Counted from the first letter of the stretch, positions 57,001 through 63,991 are shown. The stretch: 64,000 bases of DNA from a virus (IMGVR_UViG_3300048583_000034:1-64000); one strand, 5' to 3'. The notes: generated by a model from the letters alone, not told the origin. Made by a program: numbers and translations.

Positions 57001-57223
57001 AGACGTTTCGCCATCCATAAGTGCGGACAGCGTAATCACCAGAGGGAAGCTTGCGGATGCTGGACACACCTTGCGAGACATGCCCGCAACAGTCATGCTC
57101 ACAGTGGCAGCGATAGCGCATGTGAGATTGAATCTCATTCTCATCCGCAGCGCGGACGATGGAGATGGAACGAACGGACTCACCCGTTTCATCCCATCTA
57201 TCTTTACCTTTAATGATTTCCAT
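56999..57223 (-). CDS. Small early protein with Cys/His cluster
   Basis: This 74-residue protein contains HMRYRCHCEHDCCGHVSQGV, a dense Cys/His cluster that may bind zinc. It is GC-rich. Its TGA directly precedes the promoter of the next gene. Function unknown. Confidence 0.58.
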   Translation of the reverse strand: MEIIKGKDRWDETGESVRSISIVRAADENEIQSHMRYRCHCEHDCCGHVSQGVSSIRKLPSGDYAVRTYGWRNV

Positions 57224-57231
57224 GTGAGTGA

Positions 57232-57252
57232 ATTCTATTCTAGTGTTTAACC
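57232..57252 (-). promoter_or_regulatory. AAACACTAG promoter
   Basis: TTAAACACTAG-AA-TAGAAT; ATG 57223 follows after 8 nt. Confidence 0.82.
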
Positions 57253-57347
57253 TCTCCCGGTGGGTGCCTCGTCACGATCCCCGCGATTACTGGCGTATAG
57301 GATTAAAGAGGAATGGGTGAACTGTCGCACCCACCGGGTCTAGGCTT
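57253..57347 (-). other. Short transcript region with long inverted repeat
   Basis: CCCGGTGGGTGC (57257) and GCACCCACCGGG (57327) are perfect 12-bp arms. A 27-codon GTG-started minus ORF ends in the next promoter's TAA, but the hairpin suggests an RNA product. Confidence 0.35.
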
Positions 57348-57370
57348 ATTCTGTCCTAGTGTTTAACTCG
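57348..57370 (-). promoter_or_regulatory. AAACACTAG promoter
   Basis: TTAAACACTAG-GA-CAGAAT; no start codon at the usual distance. Confidence 0.7.
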
Positions 57371-57468
57371 TTGCACTCTCTGGCCTATCCTCAGAAGCTC
57401 CAAGGATAGGCTAGAAAGCCCTTGGCCTAGCCCGTGAGAGGGGACTAGGCCAAGGGGATTTAGATCGA

Positions 57469-57975
57469 TCAGGCACCCGCTGGGGCGGTCTCTTCAGCCT
57501 TTGGGGCAGCTTCACCGCGAGCGGCAAGCGCATTGTCGATCATCTTTTGAATGCTTTCGTCGGAGAGCTTCAATTGCGCCCCCACCTTGCGGAGGGATTT
57601 GATGATGGACTCGGTCGAGTTTGGGTCGGTCGCGGTGGCGGAATAATCGCGCTCTTTGATCTTGCTCCATTCGACTTCGAAGAGGTCAACCGTTTCGAAT
57701 TTCGGATTTCCATCTTCATCCATGGCTTGCAATTCGATTCCGTCAACCGTTTCCATGACTTCGACAACCTTGAAACGGCGGTCGGTGGCGACGGTGTGAA
57801 GGACTTCGAGAATTTCCTTTTCCGTCATGGCGACAGGTTCGGCATTCTTGACAGCGGCAGGGCGGGAGAACTCGTTGCGGAGTTCAGTAAGATCACCCTT
57901 GATTTTCTCGGAAACTCCGAAGGTGAATTGCTTTGGCTTGGCGGTAGTGGCGACTGGCGTGGTGGTGTTGGACAT
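57469..57975 (-). CDS. Hypothetical GC-rich early protein
   Basis: This 168-residue protein has an acidic, Ala-rich C-terminus (GEAAPKAEETAPAGA) and a helical middle. Codons end in G/C far more than elsewhere, and GC content is near that of a different genome. It is the largest gene of the GC-rich island. The promoter -10 is exactly 6 nt before the ATG. No family recognised. Confidence 0.72.
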   Translation of the reverse strand: MSNTTTPVATTAKPKQFTFGVSEKIKGDLTELRNEFSRPAAVKNAEPVAMTEKEILEVLHTVATDRRFKVVEVMETVDGIELQAMDEDGNPKFETVDLFEVEWSKIKERDYSATATDPNSTESIIKSLRKVGAQLKLSDESIQKMIDNALAARGEAAPKAEETAPAGA

Positions 57976-57981
57976 GGTTTG

Positions 57982-58003
57982 ATTCTGTTCTAGTGTTTTA
58001 TTC
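57982..58003 (-). promoter_or_regulatory. AAACACTAG promoter
   Basis: TAAAACACTAG-AA-CAGAAT; ATG 57975 after 6 nt. Confidence 0.85.
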
Positions 58004-58104
58004 GGTGGATGACTCGTTTCGAGTGAGTCAGTCTCATGCTGGTTACTATTGGTAAGACCCTTCCCGAAACCTTAGTGGTAAGCGGTTCGTCATTTCGTGG
58101 CATC

Positions 58105-58126
58105 ATTCTGTCCTAGTGTTTAACTA
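58105..58126 (-). promoter_or_regulatory. AAACACTAG promoter
   Basis: TTAAACACTAG-GA-CAGAAT. No start at +1: a 38-codon ORF from 58106 to 57990 has its ATG inside the -10 box and ends in the next promoter's TAG, so it is doubtful. Confidence 0.65.
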
Positions 58127-58128
58127 GG

Positions 58129-58209
58129 TTATCGTTGCCAACTGGCAACCTCTAATGCGATGGCGTCAATTATTTCATCGGTGGAGTCAATGGGGATGGT
58201 GATGGTCAC
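58129..58209 (-). CDS. 26-residue peptide with GTG start
   Basis: The GTG lies exactly 6 nt after a CAGAAT -10. The peptide (TITIPIDSTDEIIDAIALEV...) is acidic and amphipathic. Its TAA is just before the next promoter. The promoter geometry is the main support. Confidence 0.45.
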   Translation of the reverse strand: MTITIPIDSTDEIIDAIALEVASWQR

Positions 58210-58215
58210 CCACCC

Positions 58216-58237
58216 ATTCTGTCCTAGTGTTTATCCA
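58216..58237 (-). promoter_or_regulatory. AAACACTAG promoter
   Basis: ATAAACACTAG-GA-CAGAAT; GTG 58209 after 6 nt. Confidence 0.8.
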
Positions 58238-58388
58238 ATTCCTTGGCGACATACTCAAAAGCATTCAAACCAGCATAACCCGCCTTATGAAGAGCAGAGT
58301 CGGCAGCGTCATGATTTGAAAGGTAAATTGCAGTAATAATAATTGCAATTAAGAAAGCAAGGGAAGTAAAGGGAAGGAGACATTTCAT
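58224..58388 (-). CDS. Small membrane protein
   Basis: This 54-residue protein has one N-terminal transmembrane helix (LLPFTSLAFLIAIIITAIYL) and a polar tail. Its stop is the TAG inside the AAACACTAG motif of the next promoter. Inner-membrane location or export is likely. Confidence 0.6.
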   Translation of the reverse strand: MKCLLPFTSLAFLIAIIITAIYLSNHDAADSALHKAGYAGLNAFEYVAKELDKH

Positions 58389-58397
58389 CGTGCTTCA

Positions 58398-58420
58398 ATC
58401 CTATCCTAGTGTTTTATTCT
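58398..58420 (-). promoter_or_regulatory. AAACACTAG promoter
   Basis: TAAAACACTAG-GA-TAGGAT; ATG 58388 after 9 nt. Confidence 0.8.
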
Positions 58421-58581
58421 CCAAAGTCTCGGAATCCGATCACTTTCAACCACCATCCAAGCTCTTTGTGTAATACGCGCTTGAATTTTATCCATTTAGA
58501 TACTCTCTTATTCACTAGAGTATTTATTACCCGGCCTTTATACTCATAAGAAACAAGGTCAATGTATAGAGTATTTTTCAT
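58414..58581 (-). CDS. Small basic early protein
   Basis: This 55-residue protein (NTLYIDLVSYEYKGRVINTL...) has a basic, Trp-containing C-terminal half. Its TAA is the first three bases of the next TAAAACACTAG motif. Function unknown. Confidence 0.6.
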   Translation of the reverse strand: MKNTLYIDLVSYEYKGRVINTLVNKRVSKWIKFKRVLHKELGWWLKVIGFRDFGE

Positions 58582-58590
58582 CTTGAAACA

Positions 58591-58612
58591 ATTCTATCCT
58601 AGTGTTTAAATG
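58591..58612 (-). promoter_or_regulatory. AAACACTAG promoter
   Basis: TTAAACACTAG-GA-TAGAAT; ATG 58581 after 9 nt. Confidence 0.82.
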
Positions 58613-58789
58613 ATAAAGGCGGCTCAAGAAGTCTTTTCTTGCCCGCTGGAAACTGGTTGTATTGATATGATAAGCTCAATCAGACTTTCAATATGTGTGC
58701 AGGGATTAAGATGCGTGCCACCTAACTCTTTATTTTGATTTAAGTGAAGATTAGTTTCTTGAATTCTTCACTTGTTTAAACTTCTGATA
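58613..58789. other. Non-coding stretch with inverted repeat
   Basis: On the minus strand AAGTGAAGA and TCTTCACTT (58741-58772 region) form a 9-bp stem; no gene seen. Confidence 0.35.
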
Positions 58790-58849
58790 TTATGCAACTC
58801 GACCCGAGGGCGCATGAGATTTTATAGCTAAGTGATCTTTTGTCTTCAC
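58790..58849 (-). CDS. 19-residue peptide with GTG start
   Basis: The GTG is exactly 6 nt after a TAGACT -10, and CTAAATAA overlaps it. The peptide is basic. Supported only by promoter geometry. Confidence 0.35.
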   Translation of the reverse strand: MKTKDHLAIKSHAPSGRVA

Positions 58850-58855
58850 TTATTT

Positions 58856-58878
58856 AGTCTATTCTAGTGTTTAATGCG
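58856..58878 (-). promoter_or_regulatory. AAACACTAG promoter
   Basis: TTAAACACTAG-AA-TAGACT. Confidence 0.75.
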
Positions 58879-58885
58879 GGGAATG

Positions 58886-58922
58886 CCCGCGCTCACATAT
58901 CACCACAACCTGTGAGCGCGGG
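58886..58922. repeat. Strong GC-rich hairpin
   Basis: CCCGCGCTCACA and TGTGAGCGCGGG, 12-bp perfect stem with 13-nt loop, upstream of a promoter. No T run on either side. Confidence 0.85.
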
Positions 58923-59314
58923 TCTTATCACCACCTAGAAAAGTTTACCAGATAAACAAAGTTATTATATTTACAAAGTTATGGTGAGAAAACCTTCATG
59001 AATACCTTATTCTCGTACATTATAATGAAGTGGTTACACCGCATACGTCACACCACACTTCATTAAATCTGACACTGTATGTTTTTCCTGATACTTAAAT
59101 GAAGTTGTCAAATTGAAAAAGTTATCAGGAAAACAAAGTTATATTATCAGACTCAGAATCTATACACAGTTGTCACGGGATCACAACTATATTCCGGGGT
59201 GGCTACACCCATACGCTTACACAATCCTATCTATTAGAACTACGATCATCTATATCTTTCGATACTGCTTGCATTCACATTCAATGACCATCTCAATTCG
59301 TTGTGCTCAGGGAA
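58923..59314. other. Structured non-coding region with short repeats
   Basis: ACAAAGTTAT occurs three times (58956, 58973, 59133), and AAAAAGTTAT once (59116). AATGAAGTG/CACTTCATT (59024, 59056) and TTTTCCTGATA/TATCAGGAAAA (59083, 59123) are perfect inverted repeats. Only ORFs below 25 codons on the minus strand. Confidence 0.6.
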
Positions 59315-59337
59315 ATTCTAGGCTAGTGTTTAATGAA
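59315..59337 (-). promoter_or_regulatory. AAACACTAG promoter into the non-coding region
   Basis: TTAAACACTAG-CC-TAGAAT. The first ATG is 28 nt away and opens a 13-codon ORF ending in TAG. Confidence 0.75.
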
Positions 59338-59375
59338 TGTATTTACAATGTAAATCTTGGTGTGATACAATGTAA

Positions 59376-59567
59376 TTACAGAGACTTGAGCTTCTGAGTC
59401 AGATCATACTTATCACACAGATCATTGATGCAAGACTGAGGATAAACAACGATAACCACAGAGTTATGAGTAGCCTGAAGAGTAAGAACTCCATCCCTTG
59501 CGACATCTAATGCCCTACAAAGGAAGTTATACACAGACTCACCGGGAGTAGCTTCGAGGAATTTCAT
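59376..59567 (-). CDS. Small early protein
   Basis: This 63-residue protein (EATPGESVYNFLCRALDVARD...) has a helical N-terminus and a beta-strand pair. The promoter gives a leaderless start. No family recognised. Confidence 0.62.
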   Translation of the reverse strand: MKFLEATPGESVYNFLCRALDVARDGVLTLQATHNSVVIVVYPQSCINDLCDKYDLTQKLKSL

Positions 59568-59573
59568 GTCATT

Positions 59574-59595
59574 ATCCTAACCTAGTGTTTTACGA
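59574..59595 (-). promoter_or_regulatory. AAACACTAG promoter
   Basis: TAAAACACTAG-GT-TAGGAT; ATG 59567 after 6 nt. Confidence 0.85.
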
Positions 59596-59667
59596 AAAAA
59601 GTGCCGTTTGTCCCTAGGAGAAAATCGACTCAAACCTATATTCTATAAGGGTTCCAGAAAATGTCAT

Positions 59668-59985
59668 CTAACTGATAATCTCAGCTTTCATCCAGAAGTT
59701 ATCACCAATTTCGATGCCAGAGTCAATCAGAAAGGTTCTTTCGGAATAACAAAGTTCAAATTTAGTATCTTTAAGTTTCACTTCACCATAATCTGTCCTC
59801 TTAACTTCACGAAATCCTTTCTTTTTAGGATTGAAATTAGAGAAAACAACTTCAACAGAACAATCCATGATATGATTCACATTCAAAAGCGTTCTGATAA
59901 ATGGAATACATAAACCAAATTCTCGACCATCAGACCAAAAAAATGACTTATGAGATTCAAGTTTGAGTATTTTAGAAATTTTCAT
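59668..59985 (-). CDS. Early protein, possibly extended by amber readthrough
   Basis: This 105-residue protein (KISKILKLESHKSFFWSDGRE...) ends in TAG at 59668. The same frame continues through one more TAG to a TAA at 59593-59595, which forms the start of the next TAAAACACTAG motif, as for neighbouring genes. Readthrough would give about 130 residues. No family recognised. Confidence 0.6.
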   Translation of the reverse strand: MKISKILKLESHKSFFWSDGREFGLCIPFIRTLLNVNHIMDCSVEVVFSNFNPKKKGFREVKRTDYGEVKLKDTKFELCYSERTFLIDSGIEIGDNFWMKAEIIS

Positions 59986-59991
59986 GTCAGT

Positions 59992-60013
59992 ATTCTATAC
60001 TAGTGTTTTATTC
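59992..60013 (-). promoter_or_regulatory. AAACACTAG promoter
   Basis: TAAAACACTAG-TA-TAGAAT; ATG 59985 after 6 nt. Confidence 0.85.
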
Positions 60014-60033
60014 TTACCGATATTTCTATATTC

Positions 60034-60098
60034 TTATATAGCTACATAGCTATATAACGATAGAAGGTCTGTATCATTTATTAGGTGATACAGACCTT
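60034..60098. terminator. Two adjacent hairpins
   Basis: TTATATAGCTA-CA-TAGCTATATAA (11-bp arms), then AAGGTCTGTATCA and TGATACAGACCTT (13-bp arms, 60064-60098). Probably a terminator region between the 60140 gene and the next promoter on the minus strand. Confidence 0.6.
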
Positions 60099-60139
60099 AC
60101 TTTTATTGATTGTTAAGGCGTTGTATCGTTTTTACGACC

Positions 60140-60325
60140 TTAGTAAGAATAATCTTGTGAGAAGGAAGTGGTCTTACCATTCTCACGAATGATTGGAGTA
60201 GCACGGGAAGAGAGTGAACGCTTGATGATCACACCGGAAGTTTTAGGCTTAGAAAAAGCCATTTGAACCCAACTGGTCCTCAACGTTTTCTGTGGAGCGC
60301 GGAAATTATTGTCTGGTTTCTTCAT
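60140..60325 (-). CDS. Small basic early protein
   Basis: This 61-residue strongly basic protein (KKPDNNFRAPQKTLRTSW...) has a net positive charge suggesting nucleic acid binding. Function unknown. Confidence 0.6.
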   Translation of the reverse strand: MKKPDNNFRAPQKTLRTSWVQMAFSKPKTSGVIIKRSLSSRATPIIRENGKTTSFSQDYSY

Positions 60326-60331
60326 GGCTTA

Positions 60332-60353
60332 ATTATGGGCTAGTGTTTTATGG
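60332..60353 (-). promoter_or_regulatory. AAACACTAG promoter
   Basis: TAAAACACTAG-CC-CATAAT; ATG 60325 after 6 nt. Confidence 0.82.
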
Positions 60354-60380
60354 TTATTCCTCAAAAGACACTCAGAACAC

Positions 60381-60386
60381 TAAATA
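60381..60386 (+). promoter_or_regulatory. Late promoter box of an HNH gene
   Basis: TAAATA lies 5 nt before ATG 60392. Confidence 0.7.
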
Positions 60387-60391
60387 ATAGT

Positions 60392-61216
60392 ATGAATAAG
60401 AAGTGTAATGATTGTGGAGGAGAGTTTGATAAAGATTCGATGTTTAATAAGAAGAGTGCTGGGAGATGCATTCCATGTTATAAATTATCCAGAAAAAAGA
60501 ATTATCTTGATAACAAGGATATCCTTCAAGAGAAAAGCAGGTTACATTATCAAAATATGAGCGATGAACAAAGAGAACGATCAAAGGAATTGAGAAACGT
60601 TCGTCTCCAGAACAATAAAGAGAGTCATCTTGAATACAATAGGAAATGGCATCATGATAACAAAGAACGTTTAAAAACTGAAGGTAAGTGTTGGGACACC
60701 AATAACAAAGAAAGGATTAAACACTTACGAAAGCTGAGAGAATCCGATCCTCTTCATAAAGTTAAGAGATTAGAGTATCGAAGAGCTTACTACCAAAAGA
60801 ACAAGGATAAAATCAAAATGAATGATGCCTTATGGGAATCTATCCCAAAGAATAAGATTGGTAGGAGATTGAGATCCAGAGTTCGCTCTGCATTGAAGAG
60901 AAATGTTTCTGGTGGTAGGAGTATTAAAACTGACAGCACACAAAAGCTCTTAGGTATATCTTACGATGAGCTTGTGGGTTATCTCGAAGGATTGTTCAAA
61001 GATGGAATGTCTTGGGATAATTATGGGACTTGGCATATTGATCACATCATCCCCTGCTCATACTTTGATTTAACTTTAGAAGAAAACCAAAGGATATGCT
61101 TTAATTATCAGAACCTTACACCTTTATGGGGAGAAGATAATCATAGTAAGAGTGACTTGATATTGATTGATAATCCAGAAGAATTTATTCAAGCCATAAA
61201 AGATTCTCTCCCATAA
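60392..61216 (+). CDS. HNH homing endonuclease
   Basis: This 274-residue protein has an N-terminal zinc knuckle (CNDCGGEF ... CIPCYKL), a long basic helical linker, then GTWHIDHIIPCSYFDLT, NYQNLTPLWGEDNHSK: an HNH core like that of the 63116 gene. It is a plus-strand late insertion among minus-strand early genes, and its TAA directly abuts the stop of the opposite gene. Confidence 0.88.
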   Translation: MNKKCNDCGGEFDKDSMFNKKSAGRCIPCYKLSRKKNYLDNKDILQEKSRLHYQNMSDEQRERSKELRNVRLQNNKESHLEYNRKWHHDNKERLKTEGKCWDTNNKERIKHLRKLRESDPLHKVKRLEYRRAYYQKNKDKIKMNDALWESIPKNKIGRRLRSRVRSALKRNVSGGRSIKTDSTQKLLGISYDELVGYLEGLFKDGMSWDNYGTWHIDHIIPCSYFDLTLEENQRICFNYQNLTPLWGEDNHSKSDLILIDNPEEFIQAIKDSLP

Positions 61217-61321
61217 TTATGGATATTTGTTATACTCTGTCACTGCTTCACTCAGGTCTTGTGAGGCGAATACTCTTTCACCCTGATTGAATACTTCATA
61301 CCTTAGAGCGCATCCATTCAT
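61217..61321 (-). CDS. Small protein, last of a minus-strand operon
   Basis: This 34-residue protein (NGCALRYEVFNQGERVFASQ...) starts 5 nt after the upstream stop and its TAA touches that of the HNH gene (CCATAATTATGG palindrome). Confidence 0.45.
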   Translation of the reverse strand: MNGCALRYEVFNQGERVFASQDLSEAVTEYNKYP

Positions 61322-61325
61322 AAGA

Positions 61326-61670
61326 TTAGGATCGATGCTCGATTGCGGGTTGAGCCTCGTAGGAGAACTTCATACCCTGCTTCTTAAGATAAGCTAGGAT
61401 TTCTTCCTTAGTATGAAGTTCATCAAAAAATGGTCCCGAGTTTGAAGCAAACCCACCTTTAAGACCTAGAAGGGCATAAGCTTTTTTAGCTGTGAGTTCA
61501 TTATATTGGACATAGAGAGGTTGAACAAGAAGAAAAGAATTAGTTTCTCTTTGTGGGTCAACATAAACTCCACCAACTTTAAATGCCAATTCTTTTTGGA
61601 TATATCCATCACGGATACACTTATCCAAGTCCAGCGAATAACTCACACCTTCAATTTCAATTGTTTTCAT
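61326..61670 (-). CDS. Hypothetical protein
   Basis: This 114-residue protein has a beta-rich N-terminal part (KTIEIEGVSYSLDLDKC) and a helical C-terminus with HTKEEILAYLKKQGM. Overlaps the upstream gene (ATGA). No family recognised. Confidence 0.62.
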   Translation of the reverse strand: MKTIEIEGVSYSLDLDKCIRDGYIQKELAFKVGGVYVDPQRETNSFLLVQPLYVQYNELTAKKAYALLGLKGGFASNSGPFFDELHTKEEILAYLKKQGMKFSYEAQPAIEHRS

Positions 61671-61858
61671 AATAGTTTTATAAGTAGTTCAATAATCCAA
61701 TGAATATACGGAACTGATCCAATGACACCAATCAGAACGATAAGTGAAAAAGTCGGGAGGGACCACCATTTTTGACAATGGTTCATACACAATCCACCAA
61801 GGGCAAATAGTGAATAATACACCACCAGAAACCCGATAATATTTAATAGGATTATCAT
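61667..61858 (-). CDS. Small membrane protein
   Basis: This 63-residue protein has two transmembrane helices (LLNIIGFLVVYYSLFALGGL and LIVLIGVIGSVPYIHWII). Start overlaps the upstream TAA (TAATGA). Function unknown. Confidence 0.65.
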   Translation of the reverse strand: MIILLNIIGFLVVYYSLFALGGLCMNHCQKWWSLPTFSLIVLIGVIGSVPYIHWIIELLIKLL

Positions 61859-62382
61859 TAGCTCAGTTTCTTATGGAGATCAAGAATCTCTTGAACCTTG
61901 GCGATAGGGATGGTTTGACATCCGACGATGACATTATCACCATCAATCACTGCATCGTATTCATCGGAAAGTTTGATGACATTACCATCCAAAGAAACTT
62001 CAGCGAAAGGAACAGCAATGTCTTGATCTTCATCTTCGACCATCACACAATATCCATGCTCCTTGATAACTTTTTGAATACCCTTGTCGGAAGTAGGATA
62101 AAACTTAGACCAGACAGAAACAGAAGAAATTTTAAATTTCTTACCCTCGAAGAGAACAGTTTTACCGATGAGAGAGAATGCGTGATCGAAATTATTTTGA
62201 ATCGCTAGTCGAAACTCATTCCCATCCCACCAATTTGAATCTGCCTCGTCATCGAACAGATAAATTTCGTTATCTGAGATATCTTCGACTCTATAACCCT
62301 CCTTTTGTTCTAGGAAAAATTGTTCTGAGTCGGTGCCAGAAATTGGAATGACCAAGTCACCAATTTTGAATTGTTTTTTCAT
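61858..62382 (-). CDS. Hypothetical acidic protein
   Basis: This 174-residue protein starts KKQFKIGDLVIPISG, an SH3-like entry as in many phage host-takeover proteins, and is acidic. It is the first gene of a four-gene minus operon with a leader of about 110 nt, unusual in this region. Confidence 0.62.
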   Translation of the reverse strand: MKKQFKIGDLVIPISGTDSEQFFLEQKEGYRVEDISDNEIYLFDDEADSNWWDGNEFRLAIQNNFDHAFSLIGKTVLFEGKKFKISSVSVWSKFYPTSDKGIQKVIKEHGYCVMVEDEDQDIAVPFAEVSLDGNVIKLSDEYDAVIDGDNVIVGCQTIPIAKVQEILDLHKKLS

Positions 62383-62499
62383 GTTTTTGTTTTTGTTTTT
62401 CAGATTAACATACTTCTATGGTCATCACACAGAAGATTAAGAATGTGAGTAGATCGATACCAAAATCGATCAGATATTTGAAAGAATGACCATGTCACT

Positions 62500-62521
62500 A
62501 CTATATCCTAGTGTTTTATGA
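62500..62521 (-). promoter_or_regulatory. AAACACTAG promoter
   Basis: TAAAACACTAG-GA-TATAGT, serving the 62382 operon through a long leader that includes a 7-codon ORF. It overlaps the TAA of the SprT-like gene. Confidence 0.75.
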
Positions 62522-63055
62522 TGCAAGTTGCTTCAGGAGTTGCGCCATCTTATCTTCCAGAGGATTACCCTTCTTGATAAGAATAAGACGACCATAGCAA
62601 GTCCCACAGACGCGATTAGAACCCCTCAAGATCTTATTGTGGAGAGTTGTGGAGAGTTTAAACTCTTTACCACATCCACATCCATAGATATGTTTGGTTT
62701 GTTTCTTAGTCTTAGTGACACTTGTATCATAAGAATGACAACGATCAGCAGGGATATGCATAACATTACGCATGATGAATTTCCACTCACGACCATGAGC
62801 CTTACAATATCCATATTGTTGGAATTGGACATAGTGTGCAACTTCATGCTTGATAGTTTGGATGTATTCAAGCCCAACATTTTCGGCGAAATCTAATTGG
62901 AACATAATCTCTTTAGTTCCCCAATTAGCATAACCACCACAAGTCCCAGATCTTTTGAAGATAACTGTCTTAGGACGCTCAAAAGATTTACCGTAAAACT
63001 TATCAGCAATTTTAAATGCTTCTTCCATTTGGAAGGAAATTTCGTCTTTCGTCAT
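62516..63055 (-). CDS. SprT-like zinc metalloprotease
   Basis: This 179-residue protein has the zinc motif IKHEVAHYVQ (HExxH), a third ligand in HGREWKFIM, and a C-terminal zinc ribbon (YGCGCGKEF ... CGTCYGRL). SprT/Spartan-like proteases degrade DNA-crosslinked proteins. An early promoter leads it. Confidence 0.87.
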   Translation of the reverse strand: MTKDEISFQMEEAFKIADKFYGKSFERPKTVIFKRSGTCGGYANWGTKEIMFQLDFAENVGLEYIQTIKHEVAHYVQFQQYGYCKAHGREWKFIMRNVMHIPADRCHSYDTSVTKTKKQTKHIYGCGCGKEFKLSTTLHNKILRGSNRVCGTCYGRLILIKKGNPLEDKMAQLLKQLAS

Positions 63056-63061
63056 AGCCCA

Positions 63062-63083
63062 ATAATAGTGTAGTGTTTTATGG
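63062..63083 (-). promoter_or_regulatory. AAACACTAG promoter variant
   Basis: TAAAACACTAC-AC-TATTAT; ATG 63055 after 6 nt. CTAC replaces CTAG. Confidence 0.75.
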
Positions 63084-63104
63084 AGAAAATGTGCGTCTTC
63101 GGAC

Positions 63105-63110
63105 TAAATA
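63105..63110 (+). promoter_or_regulatory. Late promoter box of an HNH gene
   Basis: TAAATA lies 5 nt before ATG 63116. Confidence 0.7.
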
Positions 63111-63115
63111 TAGAT

Positions 63116-63991
63116 ATGAATGACACGATATCACACATTATTTATGATTCCTTGAAGGGCGAGGATATTATCTTCCACAAAGGAGAATTGATTAAAAAGT
63201 GTAAGGAATTAGGTATAGACAATACCAAGATTTCTAGGTTGAAAAGTAGAGGATTTGATTTTGTGTGTGAGAGATACATTTTATCTGAAAGAAAAGATGA
63301 ATTATTGTTTACACTCGTCGATTTTGAAACGGGGGAAGAATTTGAATGCGTGTCTAATAAAACGATATTCTTACACCTCAATTTGCCTTATAGTGAAACA
63401 TGTAGTAAGTATATATACGAACTAAAGAGTAAAAGACAATATGTTGCGACGATTTGTAACCGATTGTTTTATTTGAAGGGTGTGGATAAGCCAACGGTTA
63501 TAAAGACCGCGACAAAATCCGATCACTTGGCATCTGTTAAGAAATGTAAATCTAGTAATAGAGCACAACAGCGCATGAGAGGAAATTTTAGGTCCAGATT
63601 AGGATTAATGATACGTGAACGTTTGATGGTTAAACGTTATGGACATATGCAAGATTTACTAGGATGCGATAAAGATTTCTTCATAGAGTATATCGAATCT
63701 CAATTTACCGGAGAATTATGCTGGGACAACTATGGTAAAGTTTGGCACATCGACCACATCATTCCATGTTTTATGTTTGATCTATTTGACGACGAGCAAG
63801 TTAAACAGTGTTGGCACTATACGAATTTGAGACCATTATTGGCAACTGAAAACTTGGCTAGGCCAAAGAATAAACCACACTACAAAGATTCTTTAATGAA
63901 GAAATCATCCTCAGACCCCACCAATTCACCACCAGTAAGAGTAGTAAGACCCACGGTGGATTCATTGACATTACACACGACCAACCATTGA
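63116..63991 (+). CDS. HNH homing endonuclease
   Basis: This 291-residue protein has N-terminal DNA-binding sequence, RGNFRSRLGLMIRERL, then VWHIDHIIPCFMFDLFDD and YTNLRPLLATENLARPKNK, the HNH core. Related to the 60392 gene in its C-terminal third. Late promoter, opposite strand to the early genes. Confidence 0.88.
   Translation: MNDTISHIIYDSLKGEDIIFHKGELIKKCKELGIDNTKISRLKSRGFDFVCERYILSERKDELLFTLVDFETGEEFECVSNKTIFLHLNLPYSETCSKYIYELKSKRQYVATICNRLFYLKGVDKPTVIKTATKSDHLASVKKCKSSNRAQQRMRGNFRSRLGLMIRERLMVKRYGHMQDLLGCDKDFFIEYIESQFTGELCWDNYGKVWHIDHIIPCFMFDLFDDEQVKQCWHYTNLRPLLATENLARPKNKPHYKDSLMKKSSSDPTNSPPVRVVRPTVDSLTLHTTNH

Noticed and set aside
57547-57993. 148-codon plus-strand ORF opposite the 57469 gene
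   Set aside because: Mirror frame of a GC-rich gene; the minus-strand gene has the promoter and correct codon pattern.
57990-58106. 38-codon minus-strand ORF
   Set aside because: Its ATG is within the predicted -10 box and its stop is the TAG of the next promoter motif, so it would need another promoter. Kept only as a note.
59113-59397. 94-codon plus-strand ORF in the structured region
   Set aside because: It has no promoter and runs antisense over the repeats and the promoter at 59315. Its composition looks non-coding.
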